Shown here one piece after another: positions 1-8,943 of a DNA stretch of 64,000 bases. The DNA lies in NCBI GenBank assembly GCA_025765615.1, contig JAIVFJ010000119.1, positions 1 through 64,000 on the forward strand, in the 5' to 3' direction. The stretch is from Zopfochytrium polystomum (Eukaryota; Chytridiomycota; Chytridiomycetes; Chytridiales; Chytridiaceae). Position 1 is the stretch's first letter, and every line of letters begins with the position of its first letter. A program made the translations under genes and the position numbers. The notes under the pieces are model-generated. The model made no database searches, was not told the origin of the DNA, and saw nothing but the letters and a program-made list of their open reading frames with translations.

Positions 1-1820
1 GAAAAGCCAAGAAACATTGTTGTCATAGTGAATGAAGCATCTTTCCATCGGAGCAAGGAATAAAGCTGATTGTCTCCTTCTTCAATATTCACCCTCTGAT
101 CATCTTGAGGTGGGTGCGCCAGCTCCCATTCTTGGAAAATGGGAGCTCCCACCATCTTCCTTGTCTCTTATTTCAATCCCCAACCCCTTTGGCAAAACTG
201 GTTTCCCCAGCTCCATTCTTGAAAAACAGGAGCTCCCACCACCATTTTTCTTGCCTCTGGTTTCAATCCCCACTCCCTCCAGAAAATGTCTGGTCCCAGA
301 GCTGCCATTTAGCCAAAAATGGTTGCTACAGATCCGTGTCTAATGCAAAATGGAAGCTATGTGACCAGCTATGGCCCACGTGTGACAGTCTGTTGACTGC
401 AACAGACAGGTGGGCACTGGCTCCAAAGTACTCACAGAACCCAGAGGAATAAATACAAACAGCCTGTTGACTTTAGTTCAAACAAAGAGACAATCATTCA
501 GTGATAGATAGACAACAGCCCATTTCCTTTCCAAATCATTAACCAAAATCAACCATTTCAGTTGTCTCCTCCAGTGACCCCAGCGAAGGGGGGCTGCAGC
601 CTCCCTGAACCCCTCGCTTCTCCTTTTGGGTTGGTTGCAAATCTTCAAAGTAGGGGAAAAGCAACTTTCACACACAGTTGGGGACACTCATGCACACTTT
701 GGTCCCTTGAGAAGACCTGCTTCAGAAGGTGACAGACAGAGAGAGTGTTTTGCAGAGGGACAGAGAGTCAGACAAAGATAGGACTCTTACTCTGTCTGTT
801 GGTTGGTACCCTACATCACCTTTGAAAGCACAGACTGCAAAGAGACAGAGAGATAGACTGTGAGACGCACAGCCCATTGACTGCCACTCTTATAGACAGA
901 TAGCCCATTGACTTCCTTCCTTTTTTAGTTTTTACAGCACCATCAAAATGCAAAAGAGATTAGAGAGAGAGAGAGAGAGAGAGAGGGAGGGGAGAGGAGA
1001 GCGAGAGAGAGTGTTGTGTGTGTGTGTTTGTGAGAGTGAGAGAGAAAGAGTGAGAGAGAGAGAGAGAGAGAGCGATGAATATTCTATTTTAAACATCTAT
1101 TCGAACTGATCTAACTGATCATTCCACAATGTTTCAAAATTTTTCCTCAATTTATTTACGTTTTTTTGGACAAAATTTGCTGTTCTACATTTATTTATGT
1201 TGAAATTCGATGTCGATGAGACGAGTGATGGTGATTGTGGTCACGAGAGGACGGGAGGGTGTGACAAGTCAAGTCTGTGATCAACTTCTCTTTTTTTCTT
1301 TTTTTCACTTGGGGGCATATTCCAACACTCCCCCTTGCACACGCGCCCTTCCTAGACTTCAAACAAAACCCTCCAGAGGTAAGAAACTGGGGAAGAGTGC
1401 TTGAAGCCCCTGCTCGGATGAAAAACCCAAATCAATTGGCCAATCTGGGAAAACCGTGGCAGGGAAAGGAAGTGAAAATATCTGGGAAAATACTGCTGAG
1501 GAGTGAACTTCAAAAGGTAGGGATAGAAAATACATGAAGAGCCAGATAAGGCTAAAGGTAAAGAAATGTTTGTCCAGTGCCCTCCCCCTCCCTGTTGGGC
1601 CTATCCTGCTGATTTCCCTTGGCGCGCCAGCCGCGCCTTCCACGCCACAGCGTGGTCCAAGTTCTTCCGTTCCTTCTTCTTGATACTCTTTTGTTGAATA
1701 TGTTCCTCACGTCGTTTTGATCTTGTCTCTAGGATTTTCTTGTGACGTTGCATGTATCGTCTTGGTTTCTCAGTTGAGTCAACCAGTCCAAGTAGAGTCC
1801 GGCCCTCGTAGACCATATCG
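1..1820. other. gene-poor repeat-derived DNA, no supported gene
   Basis: I see no convincing gene. Bases about 115-200 and 205-290 are diverged tandem copies of one unit built around an ATTCTTG(G)AAAA and GGAGCTCCCACCA core. Similar CCATTTT-rich text returns at about 4,480-4,680, so both are probably remains of one dispersed repeat. The words CCCATTGACT and TGACTGC recur at about 365-410, 870-925 and 4,420. Reading frames here are short, interrupted and of low complexity. Confidence 0.55.
962..1076. repeat. (GA)n/(GT)n microsatellite
   Basis: Compound simple-sequence tract: GA repeats, a short GTGTGT segment, then GA repeats again. Confidence 0.9.
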
Positions 1821-1824
1821 CGTC

Positions 1825-1950
1825 CATGTGGCTTGGTGAGTCTGCAAGCTGGTCCATCGAGTAGACATACTCAACTTGCACAAGCCCCTCCTCAACAAGT
1901 GACCGAATGTGGTGGTACCGAAGGCAGATGTGCTTGGAGCGATCGGTGTG
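1825..1950 (-). pseudogene. Ty1/copia RNase H C-terminal fragment
   Basis: Translated on the minus strand this stretch contains RSKHICLRYHHIRSLVEEG followed by VEYVYSMDQLAD. That is the conserved end of copia-type RNase H (KHI-x-RYHFIR ... DQLAD). Only this end of the polyprotein is present. Just above it, from about 1,951, the sequence switches abruptly to the AT-rich repeated DNA that also occurs at 20.8 kb, so a breakpoint lies at about 1,950. The reading frame decays downstream on the minus strand. It is a relic with no sign of function. Confidence 0.7.
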
Positions 1951-2000
1951 AAAAGGACAGTGGTGAATTGAAGTGTGGTTGTGATGAGTGAAATGTAAGA

Positions 2001-2038
2001 AAAGCCCAAAGCATTGCAGCCAGCAGTGTTTGAGGTTT
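2001..2038 (+). terminator. dispersed 3'-end hairpin, copy i
   Basis: The arms GCCCAAAGCATTGC and GCAGTGTTTGAGGT flank the loop AGCCA. It follows the same GTGAAATGTAAGAAAA lead-in as the 20.85 kb copy, which here ends a decayed gene. The downstream T run is degraded to GGTTTGACAG. Terminator is an inferred role, based on position and structure. Confidence 0.6.
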
Positions 2039-2056
2039 GACAGTTACTGGAACGAG

Positions 2057-2084
2057 GTCACGTGACTTGAGTGGAAAACTGAAT
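2057..2084 (+). promoter_or_regulatory. E-box palindrome plus GGAAAACTGAAT box
   Basis: GTCACGTGAC (2057-2066) is followed by GGAAAACTGAAT at 2073, about 45 nt before the ATG at 2128. The same order and spacing recur at 20,902-20,936, and parts of it at 3,103-3,150 and 21,382-21,394. CACGTG is the classic bHLH core. The box nearest the ATG looks like a promoter or initiator of this gene family. The regulatory role is inferred from repetition. Confidence 0.5.
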
Positions 2085-2127
2085 CTTGAGAAGAGTTGAG
2101 CAAGGGTTGAGCAAATGTTGAGCAAGA

Positions 2128-2502
2128 ATGTTTGTCTACCAAGTCAAAATAGAAAATGGAAAGGCAAAAATTAAATTGGAATACACAAAAGAAAGCATGG
2201 AAAAAATATTGAAAGTGAAGGAAAAAATGAAGAATATGAGACAATTGGTAGAAGCATATGATTGATGGATTGAAGAATATGAGAGTAAAAAATGCAAGCA
2301 CGTAATGAAGAACAGAAAAAGAAAGGGTAAATTATGCGGTATTATGGAGTGTAAGGACCACAAAGAAGATGTTTTTGTGACACTTGATTTAGTGTTAATA
2401 GATTTCAGAGGAGACACTATAGTGGCGACATTGCATTATGTAGAAGATATAGTGTTAACAAGTGATAGAAAGTTGATCCAAGAAATAAATAAAAAGGTGT
2501 GA
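2128..2502 (+). pseudogene. AT-rich virus-like gene 1 (Cys/His zinc motif), copy A
   Basis: The ATG at 2128 opens a Lys/Glu-rich reading frame that reads MFVYQVKIENGKAKIKLEY and stops at TGA 2263-2265. The same frame then stays open for 78 more codons and carries a C-x11-C-x4-C-x2-H motif: CKHVMKNRKRKGKLCG, then MECKDH. A second copy lies at 20,975-21,316 and has a stop at the identical codon. Cys/His motifs of this G-x-R-K-G-x-x-C type are familiar from many nucleocytoplasmic large DNA virus proteins; the assignment here is inference. The tail (ATLHYVEDIVLTSD) superficially resembles a reverse-transcriptase YVDD motif, but I see no other RT block. Confidence 0.45.
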
Positions 2503-2544
2503 TGGAAAATGTAAGGTGCAGATGCTGAGCAAGGAGGAGTGAAG

Positions 2545-2759
2545 GGAGGGCAGTGAGTCTGTGGGAAAAAGAGGGGGGTATAATGATAAATATGGCAGTG
2601 TGGGGATGGAAGAGTCTTAAACTCGTGCAAGAGATAAGAATGGAAGGAGAAGAGGAGTATGAGAGGGAGGACCAAGTGTTGGAGTGGACAAAGAACCATG
2701 GATGGGCTCAATATGAGAAAAAGGAGAAGATGCGTATGAGTCGAAGAACAGATTGGTAA
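2545..2759 (+). pseudogene. AT-rich virus-like gene 2 fragment, copy A
   Basis: The frame reads WGWKSLKLVQEIRMEGEEEY and continues EREDQVLEWTKNHGWAQYE. A near-identical block stands at about 22,000-22,210 after a different upstream gene, which shows it is a repeated coding unit and not random AT-rich sequence. The N-terminal part has stops. A conserved hairpin follows about 65 bp after the end in both copies. No known family recognised. Confidence 0.4.
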
Positions 2760-2824
2760 AGTGGAAAGTGAGTAGTAGAGAGTGGAGATAAGAGACAAGA
2801 AAAGGAAAAAGGAAAGCAAAAAGG

Positions 2825-2870
2825 AAAGCCCTAAGCATTGCAGCCAGCAGTGCTTGGGCCTTTTTTTTTT
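2825..2870 (+). terminator. dispersed 3'-end hairpin, copy ii
   Basis: The arms are AAGCCCTAAGCATTGC and GCAGTGCTTGGGCCTT around the loop AGCCA, followed by ten T. Fifteen of 16 positions pair, counting G-U. After the T run comes GACACTTCATTGATTTTTTT, shared with the copy at 22,274. The layout resembles an intrinsic-terminator hairpin. Confidence 0.65.
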
Positions 2871-2903
2871 GACACTTCATTGATTTTTTTCGACTGGAAA
2901 GGA

Positions 2904-3077
2904 ATGGAGCCACTGATGAGTGATGTGAAGAAATGTGAAGAGTACTTTGGATGTAACATAAAAACAGATGAAATTTACACATATTCAGATTGCGATGGAA
3001 TGAAGTATGAATGTGAAAGCTGGAAGGAAATAGCAAATGAACAGATAAAAGAAATCTTGGTAAGGTGTGAATTGTAA
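2904..3077 (+). pseudogene. AT-rich virus-like gene 3, copy A
   Basis: Short frame MEPLMSDVKKCEEYFGCNIK, then DEIYTYSDCDGMKYECESW, ending in TAA. A homologous block occurs on the minus strand at about 10,930-11,160 (KKCTEYLGWNIK ... EIYTYSDYNGFKYENDEW), again immediately before the GTGAATTGTAAGAA lead-in and a hairpin. The Cys, Tyr and Trp positions are conserved while the rest drifts, which suggests a once-coding family. Function unknown. Confidence 0.45.
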
Positions 3078-3102
3078 GAAAAAGCTGCATGGAGAGGGCG
3101 AG

Positions 3103-3152
3103 GTCATGTGACAGAGAAGGAGAGGTCTTGGCGGAGAAAAACTGAATTTTGT
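3103..3152 (+). promoter_or_regulatory. degenerate E-box plus GAAAAACTGAATTTTG box
   Basis: GTCATGTGAC (3103-3112) is one base off the palindrome seen elsewhere. GAAAAACTGAATTTTGTGAG follows about 40 nt before the ATG at 3179. The same box is found before the homologous ATG at 21,426. Confidence 0.45.
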
Positions 3153-3178
3153 GAGGACTTAGTCGAGGGCAAAGGATG

Positions 3179-3525
3179 TGTGACTACGAGTTTAAGAAGG
3201 GAGCATGTAAAGAACAAGTGTGTGGAGTGAAGTTGAGAGATGGGTTGGAAAAGTGTGTGAAACACAGGGAGAAGAAAAAGGAGGAGAGCATGGACATGGG
3301 AAAGTTGCCAATGGAGTTAAAGATGATGGTGATGAGACACGTGAGGTGGAAAGAAGTGAGAGGGAGTAAAGATGAGAAACAAAGATTGGAGAGTGACGCG
3401 GGAGTGAAAATGGAGAAAGGAAGAGTGGAGGAGACAGAGAAAGTGAAGAGATGTGTGAAGGAAAATGGAATGGTATATAGATTGTTTGAAGAAGATGAAG
3501 ACTCTGTGTTAGAGATATTTGGAAT
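3179..3525 (+). pseudogene. AT-rich virus-like gene 4: zinc motif plus F-box-like segment
   Basis: The frame starts MCDYEFKKGACKEQVCG and continues to EKCVKH, giving a C-x12-C-x11-C-x2-H arrangement. Then comes KLPMELKMMVMRHVRW, which fits the start of an F-box (L-P-x-E-hydrophobic). The copy at 21,426 reads MCDYKYEKGVKKGTLCG and later KFPMEIVGMIVKYV. A further piece, KENGMVYRLFEEDEDSVL, is shared with 22,455-22,530. Zinc-plus-F-box architecture is known in large DNA viruses, and F-boxes are also common in this host. Both explanations remain open. Confidence 0.45.
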
Positions 3526-3968
3526 TATTGGTTTCAAAATGGTGTTTATGATATTTAAAAAGGAATTCAGAAAAGTAGAAGAAAATATAACATGAATATG
3601 TGGAATAGAATTGGATTGGAACATTGAAACAGAAACAGTAAATAAATTTTTAGAAGAAATGTATGGAGCAAATAAGGAAAAAGCAATAAAGTGTTTAGCT
3701 GAAACATTGATTGGAACAAAGCATAGTATAGTGATTCATTATGGAAAGGGGATGGAGAATATGTGGAGACTGTTTAAAAACATGTTCGGAGATTATCAAT
3801 TGCAAATTGGATATTTGTTCTTTGTGTAAGATAAAAGAGGAACAAACGCAAGCAATTGAGAATCAATATAGATTTGTATATTTCTTTGCAGCAAATGGAG
3901 ATACTATTCGATCAAGACTATTACTCACACCTAACACATCTAACATTAGTTGTGCTAGAAGAGATTAG
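3526..3968 (+). pseudogene. D5-like primase/SF3 helicase relic, copy A
   Basis: IIGFK ... KKEFRK matches the IGF-x-NGV-x-D ... EFR block of D5-type helicase-primases; the copy at 22.99 kb preserves it as IIGFKNGVHDISKKEFRK. After a frame change comes a frame at 3611-3829 with KFLEEMYGANKEKAIKCLA, then IVIHYGKGMENMWRLF and FGDYQL, laid out like the D5 helicase segment around Walker A (G-x-G-x-NGKS ... GDY). The Walker A lysine is missing, so this copy is dead. D5-like proteins occur in nucleocytoplasmic large DNA viruses, virophages and some mobile elements. A profile search is needed to decide which. Confidence 0.5.
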
Positions 3969-4090
3969 AAGCTGAGGGACCATAGTTCATTGTTATAGTT
4001 TGTTCTCTCTTTTTTACGCCATCTAAAGACAAAGCTAGTCATTTTAATGCATAACTAGGCGATGCCTGCTGACTTGTAAGCAATCCTTGC

Positions 4091-4123
<33 letters not shown>

Positions 4124-5805
4124 AAGAAAAGAAAAAAAAATAATTAAAGACAAAGTCTTCAATGGAAATTGGTAGTCCAACGCACAGGCTACCTGTCGCT
4201 GGATTGAAAGGAGAGTGGCATGCCACAATGATCAGTGTGGAAGGCCACACAAAGAGTGACAACAAAGCTTGGGGCTAACTCCCTGAGTCACTGACGCACT
4301 GACAGACAAAGAAGGACAGAAAGAGAGGTTGCAGTCTTGCAGCACAGCCACACTGGCAAACCTGGAACCTCAGACAAACTGAGTGCTGCCTTGCAGCCCT
4401 TGACTGCTCTTGCAGCAACCCATTGACTGCGACAGGAAGACTGACACTGTGGGCCATGGCTCTGGATCCCCAGCTACCATTTTTTGATCTGTTTGTACTG
4501 GGAGTTGTGGGTTCCATTTTCAGCTCCCTTTTTTGGGATTCAGAGATTCCATTTTTCATTGATTTGGGGGCTTGAGATCCATTTTTCTTGTTGCCTTGGC
4601 TCCCATTTTAATGTAAAATGGTAGCTGGAGATGCCAACACAATGGGCTCTGCAGCTCCATTTTTCTGGGATGTTGAGTTCACAGCTAAATCTGCCAGATT
4701 TACCAGAAGGCCCATGGATGGGGTCCCAGTTCTACCCTTCCTTTAGCCATGGCTCAGAATTGTCAGAAATGGAATTGTCTTAATCCATTTATTGATATTC
4801 TGCCATTATACATCCCCATACTGGACCACAGTCCACTAACCACCTCATTCAGTGTTGCTCTCATTCTGGGTCTTCTGGCTGGCACTGCTGAATCTTTTGT
4901 TTCCTTTATCCAGCTTCCTATCAGGGAAACAAAGGAAATGTCAGAAATATGCTGATGAAACTACGCACGTACTGCTGTTTCTGAGGCTACTGAAGAACAA
5001 CAAACCCTGACAAAAAAAAATCTGGTTAAATTCCACCAAGTGTCAATCACATTGCTGCCATCCCTACACCCAATTTCTGGGGCTCCATCTTGGCATGCTT
5101 CTCATTGCTCTTACTCTCAATACGACGGCGTCTCTGAACCATTTCTATCAACAGCCAGTTGGAGCTGAACCGATGAGTATTGAAGTAAGGGTGTTTCTCA
5201 GCCAACTGCAACATTGGAAGTTATTAAAGTGACATTTGATTCCAGTTCGCAATTTGCACTTGTACCTCTGAAACGGCTGCATTGGCCCTTCCATTTTCCT
5301 CCTGGTTGAATCTTTCACTGCAATCAAGGTGCTTAATAACTGCCTTCCAAACATCAAACTGTGCAAACTTGTGATTGGTTCTCACAACAGAAAGACTGCT
5401 AAGGCAATTTACCTGAAGAGCGTCGAAATACAGTTTCCCACACTCACTTTTCAAGCCAACTACATCTCGAAGTCCTTCAAGTGCTTTTTACCAACTCCTT
5501 TGGGCTTATCCATTGGTGCAGTCAGTCCGTACAGCCCCTTGGAGATATAGACGTCAGTTTGTATGAGAGGAGCAACGCCTGCTGGAAACTCTGTTGATGC
5601 TTTGAAGGGTTGTTATGCACAGAGAGTGACAAATGAAATCAACACACTTCTTCAGGGTCCAGAAGGCTGTAAGAGCCAGACTTGGATGTCTCTTCTTGAA
5701 GCCTTGCCTTTCCTTTTGGCTTCTAACCTGGTTTCTGTGAAGCTGCATACTCACTATCCATCAGCTGTGCACTTAGGAACACACACTTTTCCAGTTTCTT
5801 CACCC
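3969..5805. other. no supported gene; poly(A) tract and degenerate repeats
   Basis: A long A tract begins at about 4,092. Reading frames are short and broken. On the minus strand 5,454-5,224 is open and reads LYFDALQVNCLSSLSVVRTN; it is the only stretch here with protein-like composition. I cannot assign it, and flanking stops argue for a relic. The CCATTTT-rich stretch at 4,480-4,680 resembles the repeat at 115-290. Confidence 0.45.
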
Positions 5806-6220
5806 GTTAGGCAGAACTGACTGGTTAGCAGCCAAAGGCACAAGATGGACCCAAACCTATTGTGACTGTCAGTTATTGTTCTCACGATGCCCATGGGAGA
5901 GCGAGCCACCGCCAATGCAGACCTGGGCACTGGCTTGCACTGATGACAAATACTCTGAGTATTAAGTGGAACGGAAACCTGGTGTCAACAGTTTTCCTCC
6001 TCCTCTGCTCAAGCAGATAATATAGGAGAGTTTTTTACCCTGTGCCGGTCACACTTGCCTAGCAACTATTACAGTGTGCATATCATCATTATGTATCAAT
6101 AATTCATAACAGAGATTTTTTTTCTCTTTCTCTCCAAGTTGGGGAGGAGGACCACTCACAAACACACATCTCCACTTCATTCACTCCTTCCGCTCACTCA
6201 CTCAGAGTAGACTGTTTACA
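5806..6220 (+). repeat. dispersed LTR-like repeat R, copy A (complete)
   Basis: A unit of about 415 bp running from GTTAGGCAGAACTGACTGG to the TTCATAACAGAG segment, a CT-rich stretch and a terminal ACTGTTTACA. The same unit occurs at 31,873-32,232 (+), as a 5' fragment at 7,033-7,125 (-), and split in two around a copia fragment at 16,604-19,242 (-). In other copies the ends read TGTTAG and TTTACA or TAACA, which suits an LTR, but no paired copy with an internal region is seen. Confidence 0.65.
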
Positions 6221-7032
6221 AAAAGATTACATTGAACATTTCACTTGACTTCTCCATCTCGTTTTTCAACTTTCGGGTTTTTTTGGTTTATTTTGTATTT
6301 TACTGAATAATCCAAAGTATCTTCGTTTTGCCACATCAACAAAGTTCCCACTTTCACAATATTCGTTGATTTGCCTTTTTTCAAACTTGACCAGTCACTT
6401 TCTTGTGATACTTCATTATATTTCTCACTCTTTTTTGAATATTCCTTAAATAACGTTCTCCTTCTGGGCATCTTGATAGAAAGTATCCTATTCTAATCCA
6501 ACTATCTATGTTATTCCATCTTAGACAGTCCGTCTAATATTTCACAAAGTTAACTATTATCAAACTCATAATCATTTTCATTACTGCCGTCTTCAGTTTC
6601 AAAGTCATTGTCATTTTCAATTCATTTTTTTACAGCCATCTTACTTCGACTGATTCCATATTTCTAAATCAAAGCTCATTGTCAGTCACTAATCTAATTT
6701 CTTTGTTTACATATACGTCGTATTTCCTTCAAAAATTATTTGAGTTTCACCTTTATGTCAATGTGAAGTGGTTCATTAGTTTTTGATTTGGGAAACCTGT
6801 TTTCCTACTTCAAATAAATGTGAAAGCCACCACTAATTGCCTTTGTAACAAGTGTGTTTTTTCCTTATATTTTACCAGGATGTTCTTCAAACCAATTTTT
6901 GCACTGAATTCTTCATCTTTTTTGTCCAGATCAACAACAACTGTATTGCTTTTCAGTCCACAATAAATGCCAAAGTTTTTATGAAACTTTTGTCAAAATA
7001 TTTGTGGACCTGTTTTTCTTCAGGTCTGTATT
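6221..7032 (-). pseudogene. AT-rich virus-like coding relic (minus strand)
   Basis: Minus-strand frame 6471-6241 reads MPRRRTLFKEYSKK and later KVGTLLMWQNEDTLDYSVKY, 76 codons and Lys-rich like the other AT-rich relics. Upstream on the same strand (6,480-6,900) coding-like text continues in several frames separated by stops. No family recognised. Its strand and composition match the 10.9-11.6 kb block, so the two may be parts of one element split by the retrotransposon at 7,538. Confidence 0.35.
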
Positions 7033-7125
7033 GGCAGTGGCTTGCTCTCCCCATAGGCATCATGAGAACGATAACTGACAGTCACAATAGGTTTGGGTCT
7101 GTCTTGTGTCTCTTGCTGTCAACCA
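7033..7125 (-). repeat. dispersed repeat R, copy B (5' fragment)
   Basis: Holds only the first ~90 bp of repeat R in reverse orientation, including GAGAACGATAACTGACAGTC. It is fused directly to an AT-rich module-B segment. Confidence 0.65.
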
Positions 7126-7518
7126 ACATGGTCAATCACATTTTGTTGTTTGACGTGACCTTTATTGCACATCTTGCTCTACATTCATTTATACCACTCA
7201 GAGATTTACACTTCTTAACGTATTCTTGCATTTAATTTAATTTCTCGTCACACTTGCGAACCCAATCAATAGCATTTCCACATTCAATTGAATACACATT
7301 TCTCTTCACATTCTGATTCACATTTCTCATAACAGTCAAAACCCCTAGACCTTCAACGTGTCCACCCATTCCTGACACACACTCAATTTAAATTTCTCTT
7401 AACATTCTGACTCACATTTATCCTTCAGCTTTCAACATGGTCAACTTTATTCCACATTTTGTTCCACATATTTCACTATATTTCTTTTGGCATCGTTCTA
7501 AAACCTGTCATAAAAAAA
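7126..7518 (-). other. AT-rich intergenic module B with degenerate frame
   Basis: Read on the minus strand: TGTGTGTCAGGAATGGGTGG (about 7,361-7,380), a broken frame containing SIECGNAIDWVRKCDEKLN, and GTGCAATAAAGGTCACGTC. GTCAGGAATGGGYGG and the GTACAATAAAG-type signal recur together at 16.0-16.5, 22.6-22.7, 24.3-24.5 and 31.2-31.3 kb. The second may be a polyadenylation signal. Confidence 0.4.
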
Positions 7519-7537
7519 TGCCCTTAACACTGCTGGC
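7519..7537 (-). terminator. dispersed hairpin copy iii, first part (split by retrotransposon)
   Basis: With 10,902-10,921 this rebuilds one minus-strand hairpin: AAGCCCTCAGCGCTGC, loop AGCCA, GCAGTGTTAAGGGC, then ATTTTTTT. The chromovirus landed in the loop, and its target duplication CTGGC (GCCAG on the minus strand) overlaps loop and stem. Confidence 0.7.
7533..7537. repeat. 5-bp target-site duplication CTGGC (left)
   Basis: CTGGC at 7533-7537 immediately precedes the 5' LTR and is repeated at 10,897-10,901 just after the 3' LTR. Confidence 0.9.
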
Positions 7538-7554
7538 TGTTATGAATCACCCTC

Positions 7555-7762
7555 TGGAAACCTCTGGAACCTTCTAGAACATTCCTTCATGGAACCTTCT
7601 GGAACCTTCTGGAACCTTCTAGAACATTCCTTCATGGAACCTTCTGGAACCTCTGGAACCTTCTAGAACATTCCTTCATGGAACCTTCTGGAACCTTCTG
7701 GAACCTTCTAGAACATTCCTTCATGGAACCTTGTGGAACCTTCTGGAACCTTCTTTGCTTTC
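7555..7762 (+). promoter_or_regulatory. heat-shock-element array in U3
   Basis: The tandem units consist of alternating nGAAn and nTTCn pentamers (GGAAC, CTTCT, AGAAC, ATTCC) set head to head without gaps. This is the HSF-binding pattern nGAAnnTTCnnGAAn extended to about seven contiguous pentamers per unit, with about five units here. The array lies 100-300 bp upstream of the TATA box. Known biology: HSF trimers bind such arrays cooperatively. Heat-inducible transcription of the element is inference. Confidence 0.7.
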
Positions 7763-7863
7763 CTGACTTGTCTTGTTGTCATTGGTATCATTGGTATCAT
7801 TGTATTACTAATTGCTCTTTCTGGAACTTTCTTGGAGTCTTGACAAGGAACACTCTCAAAAGG

Positions 7864-7909
7864 TATAAAAGGGGGATGGGGGACCTGTCCCATCCCTCAA
7901 GTGAATTAT
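7864..7909 (+). promoter_or_regulatory. LTR TATA box and predicted transcript start
   Basis: TATAAAAGG at 7864. AAGTGAATTAT at 7899-7909 begins 35 nt further on and is the exact reverse complement of the PBS at 7982-7992. The spacing fits a transcript starting at about 7899. Confidence 0.65.
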
Positions 7910-7981
7910 TGTTTCCAATACAATCATCACTCCTCTCAGTTCCTTGTCTGCCTTGTCCTGTCCTGCCCTGTTCCTGACATC

Positions 7982-7992
7982 ATAATTCACTT
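7982..7992 (+). other. primer-binding site, self-priming type
   Basis: ATAATTCACTT starts 2 nt after the 5' LTR. It is complementary over 11 nt to LTR bases 7899-7909, the predicted mRNA 5' end. In Tf1 and sushi-type elements reverse transcription is primed by the folded-back, cleaved 5' end of the mRNA, also over 11 nt, instead of a tRNA. Copy 2 has the same pair (29,601-29,611 and 29,684-29,694). Confidence 0.75.
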
Positions 7993-8019
7993 CACCCTCT
8001 CCCACTACTCTCTGCCATC

Positions 8020-8943
8020 ATGTCTGACCCAAACAACACCTTCCCTGATGCAACTGCCTTCCAAGCCTTGATGGACCAATTACAAGCCCTCTCAAGACAG
8101 ACACACCAACTTCAAGAACAAGTCCTTCACCAGCAGCACCAGCTTCAACAACAACTTCACCAACAAGAACATCAAGCTCTTCCCCTGCCTCAAGCCAACC
8201 AAGCAAGAGAGCCCAAGGTTCCCAGCCCTGACAAGTTCACTGGGCTGGCCAAAGACCTTAGGAACTTCATGGCCACTGTGGAGAATGTCATCCTTCTCCA
8301 ACCTTCAAGATTTCCCAGTGAGCAAGTCAAGGTTCTTTTCACAAGCACCCTCCTGTCTGGTCAAGCTCAATCATGGTACAGATCTCTCCCAAGCACACCC
8401 ACCACCCTGCAAGAGCTCTGGGAGGGGCTGGAAGCTACCTTTGGTGACCCCTACGCATCTTGGACAGCAAGATCCAAGCTCAAGCATATCAAGCAAGGAA
8501 AGCAATCTTGTGTGGCCTACACCAACCAATTCAAGCAACTAGCCAGAGACTCTGGATACAATGATGCAGCTCTGATGGAGCTGTACCATGATGGTCTCCA
8601 TGAGTCTATCCAAGACATGCTCTCCCAGTCTCTGCACATCCCTGAGACCTTGGAAGAGTACATTCTCCTTGCCATCAAGATTGACAACAGACTCTACTCC
8701 AAGAGGCTGAAGCAAAGACAAGTAGGAACTACATCAAGACCTACCCCAGTTCCTCAAGCTCTTACAGTTCCTGAACCCATGCAAGTGGATGCAGTTGAGA
8801 CACTCCTTAAGGGTCCTCTGAGCCAAGAGGAGAAAACAAGGAGGGCCCAGCAGGGACTGTGTTTTTACTGTGGCTCCAAGGAGCATGCTGTCAAGGACTG
8901 CCCAAGGAAGAAGCACCCAAACTCCCAGGTCCAGGCTCACTGA
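8020..8943 (+). CDS. gag: Gag polyprotein of chromovirus copy 1
   Basis: Gag of 307 aa, the structural protein that packages the element RNA into cytoplasmic particles. The N-terminal 60 residues are very Gln-rich (LQEQVLHQQHQLQQQLHQQ). Residues about 80-230 form the retrotransposon-gag capsid fold (VLFTSTLLSGQAQSWYRSL is typical). A CCHC zinc knuckle, CFYCGSKEHAVKDC, spans residues 281-294 and should bind RNA. The start is the first ATG, 40 nt after the LTR. The last 85 nt overlap the pol frame and contain a programmed -1 frameshift signal. The frame is intact and almost identical to the gag of copy 2. Confidence 0.92.
   Translation: MSDPNNTFPDATAFQALMDQLQALSRQTHQLQEQVLHQQHQLQQQLHQQEHQALPLPQANQAREPKVPSPDKFTGLAKDLRNFMATVENVILLQPSRFPSEQVKVLFTSTLLSGQAQSWYRSLPSTPTTLQELWEGLEATFGDPYASWTARSKLKHIKQGKQSCVAYTNQFKQLARDSGYNDAALMELYHDGLHESIQDMLSQSLHIPETLEEYILLAIKIDNRLYSKRLKQRQVGTTSRPTPVPQALTVPEPMQVDAVETLLKGPLSQEEKTRRAQQGLCFYCGSKEHAVKDCPRKKHPNSQVQAH

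Larger units (their letters stand above)
7538..7979 (+). repeat. 5' LTR of chromovirus copy 1
   Basis: Begins TGTTATGAATCACC and ends TTCCTGACA (TG...CA). U3 holds tandem ~45-bp units, followed by TATAAAAGG at 7864. Confidence 0.92.

Noticed and set aside
2400..2470. YVDD-like text as a reverse transcriptase active site
   Set aside because: No other RT motif surrounds it in either copy, and the upstream part is a zinc-motif frame. Treated as coincidence unless a search shows otherwise.
7678..7977. 99-codon ORF repeated at each LTR
   Set aside because: Lies wholly inside the LTR across the heat-shock repeats and TATA box. Its repetition reflects the LTR, not a gene.
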